Positions 26,346-33,803 of a stretch of DNA of 64,000 bases are shown here, piece by piece; the first letter of the stretch is position 1; every line of letters starts with the position of its first letter. Origin of the DNA: Glandiceps talaboti (Eukaryota; Hemichordata; Enteropneusta; Spengelidae). The translations under genes and the position numbers were made by a program. The notes below the pieces were generated by a model that was not told the origin of the DNA, did not search any database, and saw only the letters and a program-made list of their open reading frames with translations. The stretch lies in the NCBI RefSeq assembly GCF_964340395.1, contig NC_135566.1, forward strand, positions 19,181,297 through 19,245,296. Reading direction: 5' to 3'.

Positions 26346-29300
26346 TAGATAGACAGACAGAGTGTGGAGGAAGGGAAGCGAAGCTACAATGCTATTGGCT
26401 GATCAACTGGTGGTCATGTCTTTCTGAAGACATACATGCAGATAAAGTATACATTTGTATGACAAATCCTAATTCTCTACATCTTGTCTTCACAAAAATA
26501 TCAGTCCCTCCTAGTATATGCATGTATGTACCCCCTAGTAAGTTAGTAAGTATGATATTTTTATCTTCATGTTCTCATCATGTGGAAATTACAAAATTGT
26601 TCTTGCAAAATCAAAAATATAGAGGGTTACAAGGTGATTAGTTATTGATGAAATACAATTACAGTTAATGAATGTACATGATATAGAGCTGCCCTTTTCC
26701 TTTGACCTTTCCATGTCTACTTCAACTGCTTACTCATTCGTCAAGACAAAATACTTTAGTTGGTTTGAAGCTATTACTATACAGTCAGGCTAGCTATTAC
26801 AGTCAGGCTAGCTATTAGAGTCAAGTGAACAATTAAAGTCAGGCTAGCTATTACAGTCAGGCTAGCTATTACAGTCAGGCTAGCTATTACAGGCAGGCTA
26901 GCTATTAATCAGGCTAGCTATTAAAGTCAAGTGAACAATTATAGCCAGGCTAGCTATTACAGTCGAGCTAGCTATTGCAGTCAGGCTAGCTATTAGAGTC
27001 AAGTGAACAATTACAGTCAGGCTAGCTATTACAGTCGACCTAGCTATTGCAGTCAGGCTAGCTATTAGAGTCAAGTGAACAATTACAGTCAGGCTAGCTA
27101 TTACAGTCAGGCTAGCTATTACAGTCAGGCTAGCTATTACAGTCAAGCTAGCTATTACAGTCAAGCTAGCTATTACAGTCAGGCTAGCTATTACAGTCAG
27201 GCTAGCTATTAGAGTCAAGTGAACAATTACAGTCAAGCTAGCTATTAGTCAGGCTAGCTATTAATCAGGCTAGCTATTAGAGTCAAGTGAACAATTACAG
27301 TCAGGCTAGCTATTACAGTCGAGCTAGCTACTACAGTCAAATGAACAATTACAGTCAGGCTAGCTATTACAGTCAAGCTAGCTATTACAGTCAAGCTAGC
27401 TATTACAGTCAAGCTAGCTATTACAGTCAGGCTAGCTATTACAGTCAGGCTAGCTATTAGAGTCAAGTGAACAATTACAGTCAGGCTAGCTATTACAGTC
27501 AGGCTAGCTATTACAGTCAGGATAGCTATTACAGTCAGGCTAGCTATTACAGTCAAGCTAGCTATTACAGTCAGGCTAGCTATTACAGTCAAGCTAGCTA
27601 TTACAGTCAAGCTAGCTATTACAGTCAGGCTAGCTATTACAGTCAAGCTAGCTTTTACAGTCAAGTGAACAATTACAGTCAGGCTAGCTATTACAGTCAG
27701 GCTAGCTATTACAGTCAGGCTAGCTATTACAGTCAAGCTAGCTATTACAGTCAAGCTAGCTATTACAGTCAGGCTAGCTATTACAGTCAAGCTAGCTATT
27801 ACAGTCAGGCTAGCTATTACAGTCGGGCTAGCTATTAATCAGGCTAGCTATTACAGTCAGGCTAGCTATTACAGTCAGGCTAGCTATTACAGTCAAGCTA
27901 GCTATTAAAGTCAAGTGAACAATTACAGTCAGGCTAGCTATTACAGTCAGGCTAGCTATTAAAGTCAAGTGAACAATTACAGTCAGGCTAGCTATTACAG
28001 TCAAGTGAACAATTACAGTCAGGCTAGCTATTACAGTCAGGCTAGCTATTACAGTCGGGCTAGCTGTTACAGTCAAGCTAGCTATTACAGTCAAGTGAAC
28101 AATTACAGTCAGGCTAGCTATTAATCAGGCTAGCTATTACAGTCAGGCTAGCTATTAAAGTCAGGCTAGCTATTACAGTCAAGTGAACAATTACAGTCAG
28201 GCTAGCTATTACAGTCAGGCTAGCTATTACAGTCAAGTGAACAATTACAGTCAGGCTAGCTATTACAGTCAAGTGAACAATTACAGTCAGGCTAGCTATT
28301 ACAGTCAAGTGAACAATTAAAGTCAGGCTAGCTATTACAGTCAAGTGAACAATTACAGTCAAGCTAGCTATTACAGTCAAGTGAACAATTACAGTCAGGC
28401 TAGCTATTACAGTCAAGTGAACAATTACAGTCAAGCTAGCTATTACAGTCAAGTGAACAATTACAGTCAGGCTAGCTATTACAGTCAAGTGAACAATTAC
28501 AGTCAGGCTAGCTATTACAGTCAAGTGAACAATTACAGTCAAGCTAGCTATTACAGTCAGGATAGCTATTACAGTCAAGCTAGCTATTACAGTCAAGTGA
28601 ACAATTACAGTCAGGCTAGCTATTACAGTCAAGTGAACAATTACAGTCAGGCTAGCTATTACAGTCAGGATAGCTATTACAGTCAGGATAGCTATTACAG
28701 TCAGGATAGCTATTACAGTCTTAGCTAGCTATTACAGTCAGGATAGCTATTACAGTCAAGCTAGCTATTACAGTCAAACTAGCTATTACAGTCAGGATAG
28801 CTATTACAGTCAAGCTAGCTATTACAGTCAGATGAACAATTATAGTCAGGCTAGCTATTAGTATTACAGTAAGGCTAGCTATTACAGTCAGGCTAGCTAT
28901 TAGTATTACAGTAAGGCTAGCTATTACAGTCAAGCTAGCTATTATTCAGGCTAGCTATTACAGTCAGGCTAGCTATTACAGTCAGGCTAGCTATTACAGT
29001 CAGGCTAGCTATTACAGTCAAGTGAACAATTACAGTCAGGCTAGCTATTAAAGTGAGGTGGATAATTACAGTCAGGTTAGCTATTACAGTCAAGCTAGCT
29101 ATTATTCAGGCTAGCTATTAAAGTCAAGTGAACAATTACAGTCAGGCTAGCTATTACAGTCAAGTGAACAATTACAGTCAGGCTAGCTATTGCAGTCAGG
29201 CTAGCTATTACAGTCAAGCTAGCTATTACAGTCAGGCTAGCTATTAATCAGGCTAGCTATTACAGTCAGGCTAGCTATTAAAGTCAGGCTAGCTATTAGA

Positions 29301-32300
29301 GTCAAGTGAACAATTACAGTCAAGCTAGCTATTACAGTAAAGTGAACAATTACAGTCAGGCTAGCTATTGCAGTCAGGCTAGCTATTAATCAGGCTAGCT
29401 ATTACAGTCAGGCTAGCTATACAGTCGAGCTAGCTACTACTAGCTACTAAAGTCAAGCTAGCTACTACTAGCTACTAAAGTCGAGCTAGCTACTACAGTT
29501 GAGCTAGCTATTACTGTCTGGCTAACTATTACAGTCAGGTAAAAAATTACAGCCAAGCTAGCTATTAGTATTACCATCAAACTGGCTATTACATCCAAGC
29601 ACACAATTACAGTCGAGCTAGCTACTACAGTCGAGCTGGCTATTACAGTCAGGCTAGCTACTATAGTCAAGCTAGCTATTAGTCAAGTTAGCTATTTACA
29701 TTAATTCCTTATATACATATGATCACTTTAGGGCCAGTGCCCTCTACTACATTGTACAGTAGCAGATTTTAGTCACCTTCACAATGAGCAGAATAGTCTG
29801 AGGGGTCTAGCAACTGAACATATTTTTTGAAAATGTTTTGTTACATACTATAAGTTACTTGCAATACGCACACACTGAAAAGTATTGCATCATCTGTGCT
29901 GTGGGCATATACATTGTACATGATAAATCAAATCAAATTGATTTTTGGGTCTGCACCCAAAATCGGCACCCTAACGACACGATCACAATTTAAACCTGTT
30001 ATTGCAATTTACTAAGGGATAAGATAGACTACTATTAATTAACATGAACAATGTCTAATTATTGGTATTTTAGCATTTTTCAGTAAATATATTGTGGTTG
30101 TGTGATCGAAAAACAATACTACAGTTACAAACTAGAGCAGTTTTAAGATGGCAACAGATTCAAAACCCAGCTCAAGATTTAAACTTGTCACTACACTACC
30201 TATGGATAATATGGACGACTAATTAACAGATAAAATGTCTTTTCATAAGTAAGTGACCAATTAATAGTGAATAATATATATTTGGGTACTTGATGAAAAA
30301 GAATTACTCCTGTTGCAGTTACTGCAGCTTTAGAACTTGCTGAACTATGGTTATTTGAATTTCTTGTTTTTACAGTAAACATTTCAAATCTATCATTTTG
30401 AAAGAAACAATTACAATATATAGTCAGGCTTTCAGAGCAACTTTTTGTTTGTCAATAGCCTGCCGCCTAGATATTTGATGACCTGGCTTGACAATATCAT
30501 TCCCCAGTATGTCAAGTCAGACAGCGTAACGTCTCTAGACTAGCTCTACATGAATCATCACAGGTAAGGCAGGCTGAACAATCAAATTTGTATTACTCCC
30601 CAATATTTTTCATTGTTCTGCCAAGGAAAGAATGAGTGACCTAAAGGGCTTTAAGAGTCACTAGATGAGTAGTGACAAACTCTTAGGTCATGACTATTTT
30701 TCTTGGTAGAAACACATGTTATGACTGACTGTGTTTGTGCACCATCATACATGACTTTCCCTCAGGACTGTATCACCCAAACACAGAATGTTTCCCTCGA
30801 GGCCTTGCCCTCAGGAAACAGTCTGCGTTGGGGTGACCCACAGTCCCTTGTGGAAACAGACGTATGCTGCTGCCTTCGCGATCAGTCAACATGTGTATAT
30901 TTAATCATCACAGTTGTAACTTGTATGGTTTCAATCAGTACATGCAAATGTGGTTCATATTATGAGAATTTCTTCAACTTGAAAATCTGTATTGATAGAA
31001 TTACAAAATGTATAACTGATCTGACTGAGTATTCTGACCTAGTATTACCAATATATATTATACACTTATAAAATGTACACTTAATCTATCCTGTGTAATG
31101 TCTACCTATCATGTCCTATTTGTGGCTTATTCAATGACAATAGATAAGAAACACAATGGACTTGAACAATACCTACATAGTTATAGTTAATGTTTATCAT
31201 TCACTCAGGGCTTTCTATTTATCAGTGTCTAGACAGGCACCTGTAACCAGCATGGCATGCTCAGGTTCCTGTCACCAGTGTGGTGTGCTGGCAACAGGCT
31301 GAGATTTTTATGGCCTCAGTTCAGTGTGTTTTGGTACCAAAAAAAAGCACTGGTTACCTTTGAAAATGATTGCCTCAGTATATCAAATCCACAAAAGTTT
31401 GAAAATATTTAGTACCCTTTGCCCTTTGATAAATCATGCATTTCCAATCAGCAAGCATGATCTGAATAGGTAGGCTGAGGAGACTCTAACTTGAGTACGG
31501 AGGCATATATATTTTGTCGGCATCAGTGACGTGTGTGCCCTCTAAACCAATTTACGCACATAATTTCTAGTGATGCACCAAGTTTTGATGTTCTCCTATC
31601 TCTAACTATGTGGTGACTCACAAGAAATCCCTGTTTTTATCATTTTGACTAACAACAACAAAATTTGGCTATCGTTAGAGAGCACACTGATGCTAGCAAG
31701 TGGCCTCAAACTTGTGATCAAACACTGATGCTGACTCTTTTGAACTTAGCACCAATCTTCTCCATGTGGAATATGTAAAGTTGTCAATAAATCAGTTTAC
31801 TACTCTCCAAACCTTCAAAGTTAACCTTTCAAATAATTTTCAAAGAATGTTTTGAACTGCACAACTCAAGAACTATAACTTTTGTCTCAAAAAATCACAT
31901 TCTAGAGAGAAGCGATGTCTTTACAGCATATAACAGCACAGTCTGCATATTGTGTTTGTCTACTTCTGAATCACATAATTGTCTTCATTTACTTCTTTTA
32001 CACCTCATCAACTGTTATGGAAGTATTGTGACCAATGAGTATCTTGTCTTTGGGTCAAAGTAAAAATAAAATATAAAATAAAATTCCAACCTACATGTAC
32101 CTATCCTATTTTTGGAAGTCATGTTATCGAAAAACAAGCATTTTTTTCTATTTTTGCCAGAATGCATTGTTCGAACCTCCTTGGACTACTGAATAGGCTA
32201 CATACCATTACTGTATACATTTGTATGTAATGGTTACATATAACAATGACCATTGGTATTTGTGTAATTTTGTAACCTAAAGCAGCATGTCAAAGTCAGT

Positions 32301-33529
32301 CACCAGCACATGGTCCTGGTGACAGGTACCTGTCAGGAGACTCAGCCTTATTTTTTGATAACATGCCCCCTTCCTCCCCCACTGTTGAGTGCTAGTAAGG
32401 CCTAAAGAAAAAAAAATGTTTGGTTCTGGTTCCCCGACCCCACCTAGTTGTTCACTGCTGACTCTATGTATTCGAGAAAAAAAAATTGTGTGATGTCTCG
32501 CAAATATAGTGGATGCGGAAACTGACATCAACTTAAAAAGACAACATAAAAGTTTTATTCCAAACTGTAATGTCTGTGCATTTGATGGAAAGCAACCAAT
32601 AACACAGAGACCATATAGAAAATATCAGAAAACACAACTACCTGAACTAGACACTCACATATGAAAAAATAAAATAAAATAAAAAATCTACCTACCCCAA
32701 CAGTTCTAAAATTGAGCGTAATCAGAACCACACAATTTTTTTTTGTTAGGCCTACACTGTATGTTTCTCAATTAATTGCCAGTGTCAAATTTGTAGGGTA
32801 TATTTACTGCACTAAAACAAGGTCTTATGGCCTGGGACCAATGTCGAGATGTGCTTTGGCAGACATGGTGCCACAGTCACCTGTGAGCAAATATTCTATA
32901 ATTTCAAGGCTGGTCATAATACAAAATTATGATATTATTTCGGTATTTACGAAATATTAAAAAAAAAAAATACATGCATAAACACCACTGGTGGTACTTT
33001 TTGAATATTCGTAAATACCTGATAACGTCATTATTTTGTATTTATGACCATCCTTGAATAGAATATTAGCTCACAGGTGACTGTGGTCAGTGTGCATAGT
33101 GCAACACCGATCACAAGGTCATATATGGGTCATTTGGACAGTGAACCATATTCTATCACTACGTGAAATCAGATTGGTTTAAAGAAGTGTTGGCATTAAG
33201 TAACATGCACTCTCTGATACATCGAAAGAAAGGACGTGGACAAGGCCACGATTCCCACGAATATTTCTCGTGTCTGAAAAAATGTCGGACAGTCGCAGTC
33301 CTAGATGTGACACAGCCTGAGGTCATAAGGGTCGAACTTTGAAGACTCTCAAATAAGTACCAAATTGTATCCGTTTTACAACAATTTTGTCATCTAGGAC
33401 CGTGTCTTACTATAATTAGGTCGATGTCTGTTTAACAGAGAAAGATCAGGCTTACCTGCACACGACAGGCGCAACCAGCCTGCTGCTTGTACGCAAATGT
33501 AGGGAGAATCTTCGGACGAGAGCCGCCAT
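11622..33529 (-). CDS. NIPSNAP: NIPSNAP1/2-like mitochondrial protein, 10 coding exons (exon 8 in two versions)
   Basis: NIPSNAP proteins are mitochondrial proteins with two ferredoxin-like NIPSNAP domains; in vertebrates NIPSNAP1/2 act in mitochondrial quality control. I spliced ten exons on the minus strand: 33456-33529, 24537-24670, 23834-23879, 21789-21883, 20875-20945, 19468-19611, 18714-18745, 8a 15546-15640 or 8b 14874-14968, 12054-12137, 11622-11686. The total is 840 nt, or 279 residues plus TAA, close to the ~284 of human NIPSNAP1. All joins keep frame at GT..AG borders. The N-terminus is Arg-rich with no acidic residues, like a mitochondrial presequence. Diagnostic strings include [36 protein letters not shown], QIGxLYxVHH and a C-terminal SPLQ. 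It is divergently paired with CFAP73. The assignment rests on recalled family sequences; which vertebrate paralogue is closer was not resolved. Confidence 0.96.
11840..11854 (-). promoter_or_regulatory. CTCF-like motif in NIPSNAP intron 9
   Basis: The minus strand reads GCCACTAGAGGGCGC, a perfect fit to the CTCF core CCASNAGRKGGC. The neighbouring GATCAGCGCCCTCTA resembles the end of the MITE at 18384-18595. Confidence 0.4.
12054..12137 (-). CDS. NIPSNAP: NIPSNAP exon 9
   Basis: Split Ala231 and residues 232-258, [12 protein letters not shown] then [13 protein letters not shown]. This matches AYKDLQSREETR...WRKRGWDENVYYT in vertebrates. Acceptor CATCCTAG|CTT; donor ACTG|GTAAGT. The incoming phase fits both 8a and 8b. 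Confidence 0.95.
13126..13752. repeat. 24-bp tandem array in NIPSNAP intron 9
   Basis: About 26 units of a 24-bp repeat, typically GACAGTATGTTATTTGTACA plus GATT. Because 24 is divisible by three, it gives long false open frames on both strands with an eight-residue period. Confidence 0.97.
14874..14968 (-). CDS. NIPSNAP: NIPSNAP exon 8b, mutually exclusive version
   Basis: Also exactly 95 nt with the same entry and exit phases as 8a. It encodes [19 protein letters not shown] followed by MVHHIF. The ENQEAV part is identical to vertebrate NIPSNAP1, while the usual final Trp is Phe. Acceptor AACATCACAG|GGC; donor TTTG|GTAAAA, a weaker donor than the others in the gene. Identity to 8a is 16 of 31 residues. 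Confidence 0.93.
15546..15640 (-). CDS. NIPSNAP: NIPSNAP exon 8a, mutually exclusive version
   Basis: Exactly 95 nt, completing Trp199 and encoding residues 200-230, with one base left over. The peptide ends [16 protein letters not shown], so it has the second-domain core QIG..LY.VHH.W with the usual Trp. Its first half lacks the ENQEAV stretch seen in 8b and vertebrates. The acceptor is TTCTTCCTTCTAAG|GGC with a good pyrimidine tract, and the donor is G|GTAGGA. It has no stop codon. It lies 577 bp before 8b in the direction of transcription and has the same phases. It looks functional rather than decayed, but usage needs RNA evidence. Confidence 0.88.
15702..16713. repeat. 46-bp tandem array in NIPSNAP intron 7
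   Basis: About 22 units of 46 bp, each with GGCAATTGTATGTTTCATTG then TAACAATTTTATCATATACC and AAATAT. Variants (GTAACA/GGGACA, GCAAGT/GCAATT) recur in blocks, indicating block duplication. It ends 62 bp before the exon 8a acceptor in the direction of transcription. Confidence 0.97.
17415..17765 (+). mobile_element. MITE-like element R4, copy A, in NIPSNAP intron 7
   Basis: It shares GTGAGTGTCTAGTTCAGG, TTTTTAAGTTGATGTCAGTT and GGTCGGGTAACCGGAACC with the element at 32397-32752, in opposite orientation. Weak TTTTAGTCC-type ends. No coding capacity. Confidence 0.65.
18384..18595. mobile_element. 212-bp MITE with CTCF-like core
   Basis: The ends TAGACCTTTCAAAG and CTTTGAAAGGTCTA form a 14-bp perfect inverted repeat. 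Inside the right arm, CCACTAGAGGGCAG (18563-18576) fits the CTCF core. The left arm has the diverged partner CACCCTCTACAG. It lies in NIPSNAP intron 7. Confidence 0.7.
18714..18745 (-). CDS. NIPSNAP: NIPSNAP exon 7 (32 nt)
   Basis: This very short exon encodes residues 189-198, [10 protein letters not shown], identical to the vertebrate motif, plus two bases of Trp199. Acceptor TTTTCAG|CCT; donor AATTG|GTAGGT. The TG remainder needs a following G, which both 8a and 8b supply. Confidence 0.94.
19122..19350 (+). repeat. Partial copy of foldback family R3
   Basis: It starts with GAAACCAAATGTCGTCTGG and has four tandem ~50-bp units containing ACAAAAATCTT, CAGTGCTACATTTTA and TCATCTGG. This is the same family as 8080-8388, but only the forward arm is present. 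It lies in NIPSNAP intron 6. Confidence 0.75.
19468..19611 (-). CDS. NIPSNAP: NIPSNAP exon 6
   Basis: A 144-nt exon, phase 0 at both ends, residues 141-188. It contains [19 protein letters not shown] and [10 protein letters not shown], matching the end of domain 1 and the start of domain 2 (IYELRTYKLK in vertebrates). Acceptor TTGTTAG|TAC; donor CAAG|GTAAGA. Confidence 0.97.
19743..20040 (+). repeat. CA/CATA compound microsatellite in NIPSNAP intron 5
   Basis: About 300 bp of CA-rich DNA with irregular T interruptions. It produces open frames in several registers that are not genes. Confidence 0.97.
20470..20850 (+). repeat. ~85-100-bp tandem repeat next to NIPSNAP exon 5
   Basis: Blocks such as ACCAGATTTCCCCTTCC, CTACCTTGGTTC and CAAAAACAATGTACTA recur about four times. 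Diverged members occur near 20190 and 22440. The array ends about 25 bp from the exon 5 donor. Confidence 0.65.
20875..20945 (-). CDS. NIPSNAP: NIPSNAP exon 5
   Basis: Split Val117 and residues 118-140. [13 protein letters not shown] matches the HLWRFSGGYPALM segment that closes the first NIPSNAP domain. Acceptor GATAG|TAC; donor CCA|GTAAGT, ending in phase 0. Confidence 0.95.
21789..21883 (-). CDS. NIPSNAP: NIPSNAP exon 4
   Basis: Split Ser85 and residues 86-116. The [20 protein letters not shown] part corresponds to YPCSLVGNWNTWYGEQDQA of vertebrate NIPSNAP1, the core of the first NIPSNAP domain. Acceptor ATTACAG|AGA; donor GCAG|GTAAGT. Confidence 0.96.
23508..23802 (+). repeat. 32-bp tandem array near the NIPSNAP exon 3 donor
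   Basis: About nine units containing CTCATAGTCTACAAGTTTTA then TAAACCAAAA, 31-32 bp each. It begins about 30 bp inside the intron from the exon 3 donor at 23832-23833. Confidence 0.95.
23834..23879 (-). CDS. NIPSNAP: NIPSNAP exon 3
   Basis: A 46-nt exon encoding split Ile70 and residues 71-84 ([14 protein letters not shown]), matching FHNVKPEYLDAYNS of vertebrate NIPSNAP. Acceptor TTTCAG|TTC; donor TTC|GTAAGT. A 32-bp tandem array begins about 30 bp beyond the donor. Confidence 0.93.
24537..24670 (-). CDS. NIPSNAP: NIPSNAP exon 2
   Basis: Residues 26-69. It contains the family-typical stretch [20 protein letters not shown], the counterpart of the RSLFVxKVDPRKDAHSxLL region in vertebrates, which begins the conserved part after the presequence. 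Acceptor TTTTACAG|GAG; donor CAAA|GTAAGT. The intron before it is 8.8 kb and carries the 2.9-kb 18-bp array. Confidence 0.95.
24905..25045 (+). repeat. Three tandem units in NIPSNAP intron 1
   Basis: GGGCCAAATCTTGGGAAGGC followed by CTTTGAGGTTATAC recurs three times at ~55 and ~40 bp spacing. The 106-residue minus-strand frame here is a repeat product. Confidence 0.85.
25208..25321. mobile_element. 114-bp MITE-like element with 13-bp inverted ends
   Basis: ACAAGCAGAACTT at the left and AAGTTCTGCTTGT at the right are perfect inverted copies. The interior CTGTGCCAAGTGTTATTAAT recurs in CFAP73 intron 3 near 36330. Confidence 0.65.
26133..26350 (+). repeat. GACA microsatellite with interruptions
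   Basis: (GACA)n interrupted by GAGA and CACA units, ending in GATA units. It lies in NIPSNAP intron 1. Confidence 0.97.
26781..29696. repeat. 2.9-kb satellite-like array of two 18-bp monomer types
   Basis: About 160 monomers of 18 bp. Type A is ACAGTCAGGCTAGCTATT; type B is ACAGTCAAGTGAACAATT. B occurs irregularly among A, but around 28180-28660 A and B alternate as a 36-bp dimer. Some monomers are shortened by 2-4 bp (AATCAGG). Type A holds the palindrome GCTAGC. Divergence rises toward 29400-29696. It lies in NIPSNAP intron 1. Confidence 0.97.
29919..30155 (+). repeat. Dispersed repeat family R1, copy 2
   Basis: The blocks AAATCAAATCAAATTGATTT, TTGGGTCTGCACCCAAAAT, TTTAAACCTGTTATTGC and CAATGTCTAATTATTGG match copy 1 at 1036-1312 in order. 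A third, more diverged copy appears to follow at about 30175-30345. Confidence 0.75.
30346..32390. other. NIPSNAP intron 1, mostly unassigned
   Basis: It includes a 122-codon plus-strand open frame (30703-31071) with a GC-richer core containing small inverted repeats such as TGTTTCC..GGAAACA. The frame has no recognisable domain, and I consider it a probable repeat rather than a gene. Confidence 0.35.
32397..32752 (-). mobile_element. MITE-like element R4, copy B, in NIPSNAP intron 1
   Basis: The ends AAGGCCTAAAGAAAAAAAAA and the reverse of TTTTTTTTGTTAGGCCTA, each followed inward by a TGGTTCTG-like stretch, form imperfect inverted termini. The interior matches copy A at 17415-17765 in reverse. 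Confidence 0.7.
32871..33086. mobile_element. 216-bp foldback element near NIPSNAP exon 1
   Basis: Arms of about 90 bp start CCACAGTCACCTGTGAGC at the left, with its exact reverse complement at the right. They continue through ATATTCTAT, TGGTCATAA and GGTATTTACGAA. The loop is a short A-rich and CACCACTGGTGG segment. It begins about 370 bp inside intron 1. Confidence 0.85.
33456..33529 (-). CDS. NIPSNAP: NIPSNAP exon 1: start codon and mitochondrial presequence
   Basis: This exon encodes residues 1-24 and two bases of codon 25. The peptide starts [17 protein letters not shown], with Arg at 6, 7, 13 and 17 and no Asp or Glu, as in an amphipathic mitochondrial targeting helix. The donor is CAG|GTAAGC. 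The AG remainder joins the G of exon 2 to make Arg25. The ATG lies inside a YY1-like GCCGCCATGTT motif. Confidence 0.93.
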
Positions 33530-33532
33530 GTT
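33522..33532 (+). promoter_or_regulatory. YY1-like site over the NIPSNAP start codon
   Basis: GCCGCCATGTT matches the YY1 consensus GCCGCCATNTT. On the minus strand it contains the ATG at 33529. YY1 sites at or just after start codons are known in animal housekeeping and mitochondrial genes. A second partial site lies at 33632-33642. Confidence 0.5.
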
Positions 33533-33744
33533 CACTTGCCTTGCGTGTTTTGAAGCCTCACTTTCATAAATGTCTGGCATTACAGCGCCAACATGCGACG
33601 GGGTCCGGATATGCACCGTTTCTTAGCAACTCCGCCATATTGTTTTCCCTCCATCAATTCTGTTATTATTGTGAACCGATCCATTCGGTTTTGCGTGCCG
33701 CGTTTGTCTTTTTTTGATCCCGTCTCGACAAGGTTACATTCAAG
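33530..33744. promoter_or_regulatory. Divergent promoter between NIPSNAP and CFAP73
   Basis: Only 215 bp separate the two start codons, so one shared promoter region, including both 5' UTRs, must serve both genes. It is richer in CpG than the flanks. I see no TATA box. It holds an X-box-like site at 33618-33630 and a YY1-like CCGCCATATTG at 33632-33642. Confidence 0.75.
33618..33630 (+). promoter_or_regulatory. RFX X-box-like site
   Basis: GTTTCTTAGCAAC fits the RFX half-site pattern RYYNYY-N-RRNRAC with a one-base spacer. X-boxes close to the start codon are typical of ciliary genes, and this one is 115 bp upstream of the CFAP73 ATG. The spacer is shorter than the canonical two bases. Confidence 0.5.
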
Positions 33745-33803
33745 ATGGGGTCAGTTAGCCTCGAAGAGTATTTCAGGACCACTTTTGAGGACAAGCTCCT
33801 CGT
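33745..33803 (+). CDS. CFAP73: CFAP73 exon 1
   Basis: Residues 1-19 plus two bases. MGSVSLEEYFRTTFEDKLL matches the EEYFR motif at the N-terminus of CFAP73/CCDC42 proteins, supporting this ATG. Donor GT|GTAAGT; Val20 is split. Confidence 0.93.

Noticed and set aside
26898-28933. Many open frames rich in Ser-Leu-Thr-Val-Ile-Ala or Gln-Ala-Ser-Tyr-Tyr-Ser repeats
   Set aside because: These are products of the 18-bp array in an intron; they occur on both strands with the same period.
26781-29696. CRISPR-like regular repeats
   Set aside because: Units are contiguous with no unique spacers, and the DNA is clearly an animal genome.
30703-31071. 122-codon plus-strand frame in NIPSNAP intron 1
   Set aside because: No recognisable domain, strand opposite to the host gene, and small inverted repeats in the GC-rich core suggest a repeat.
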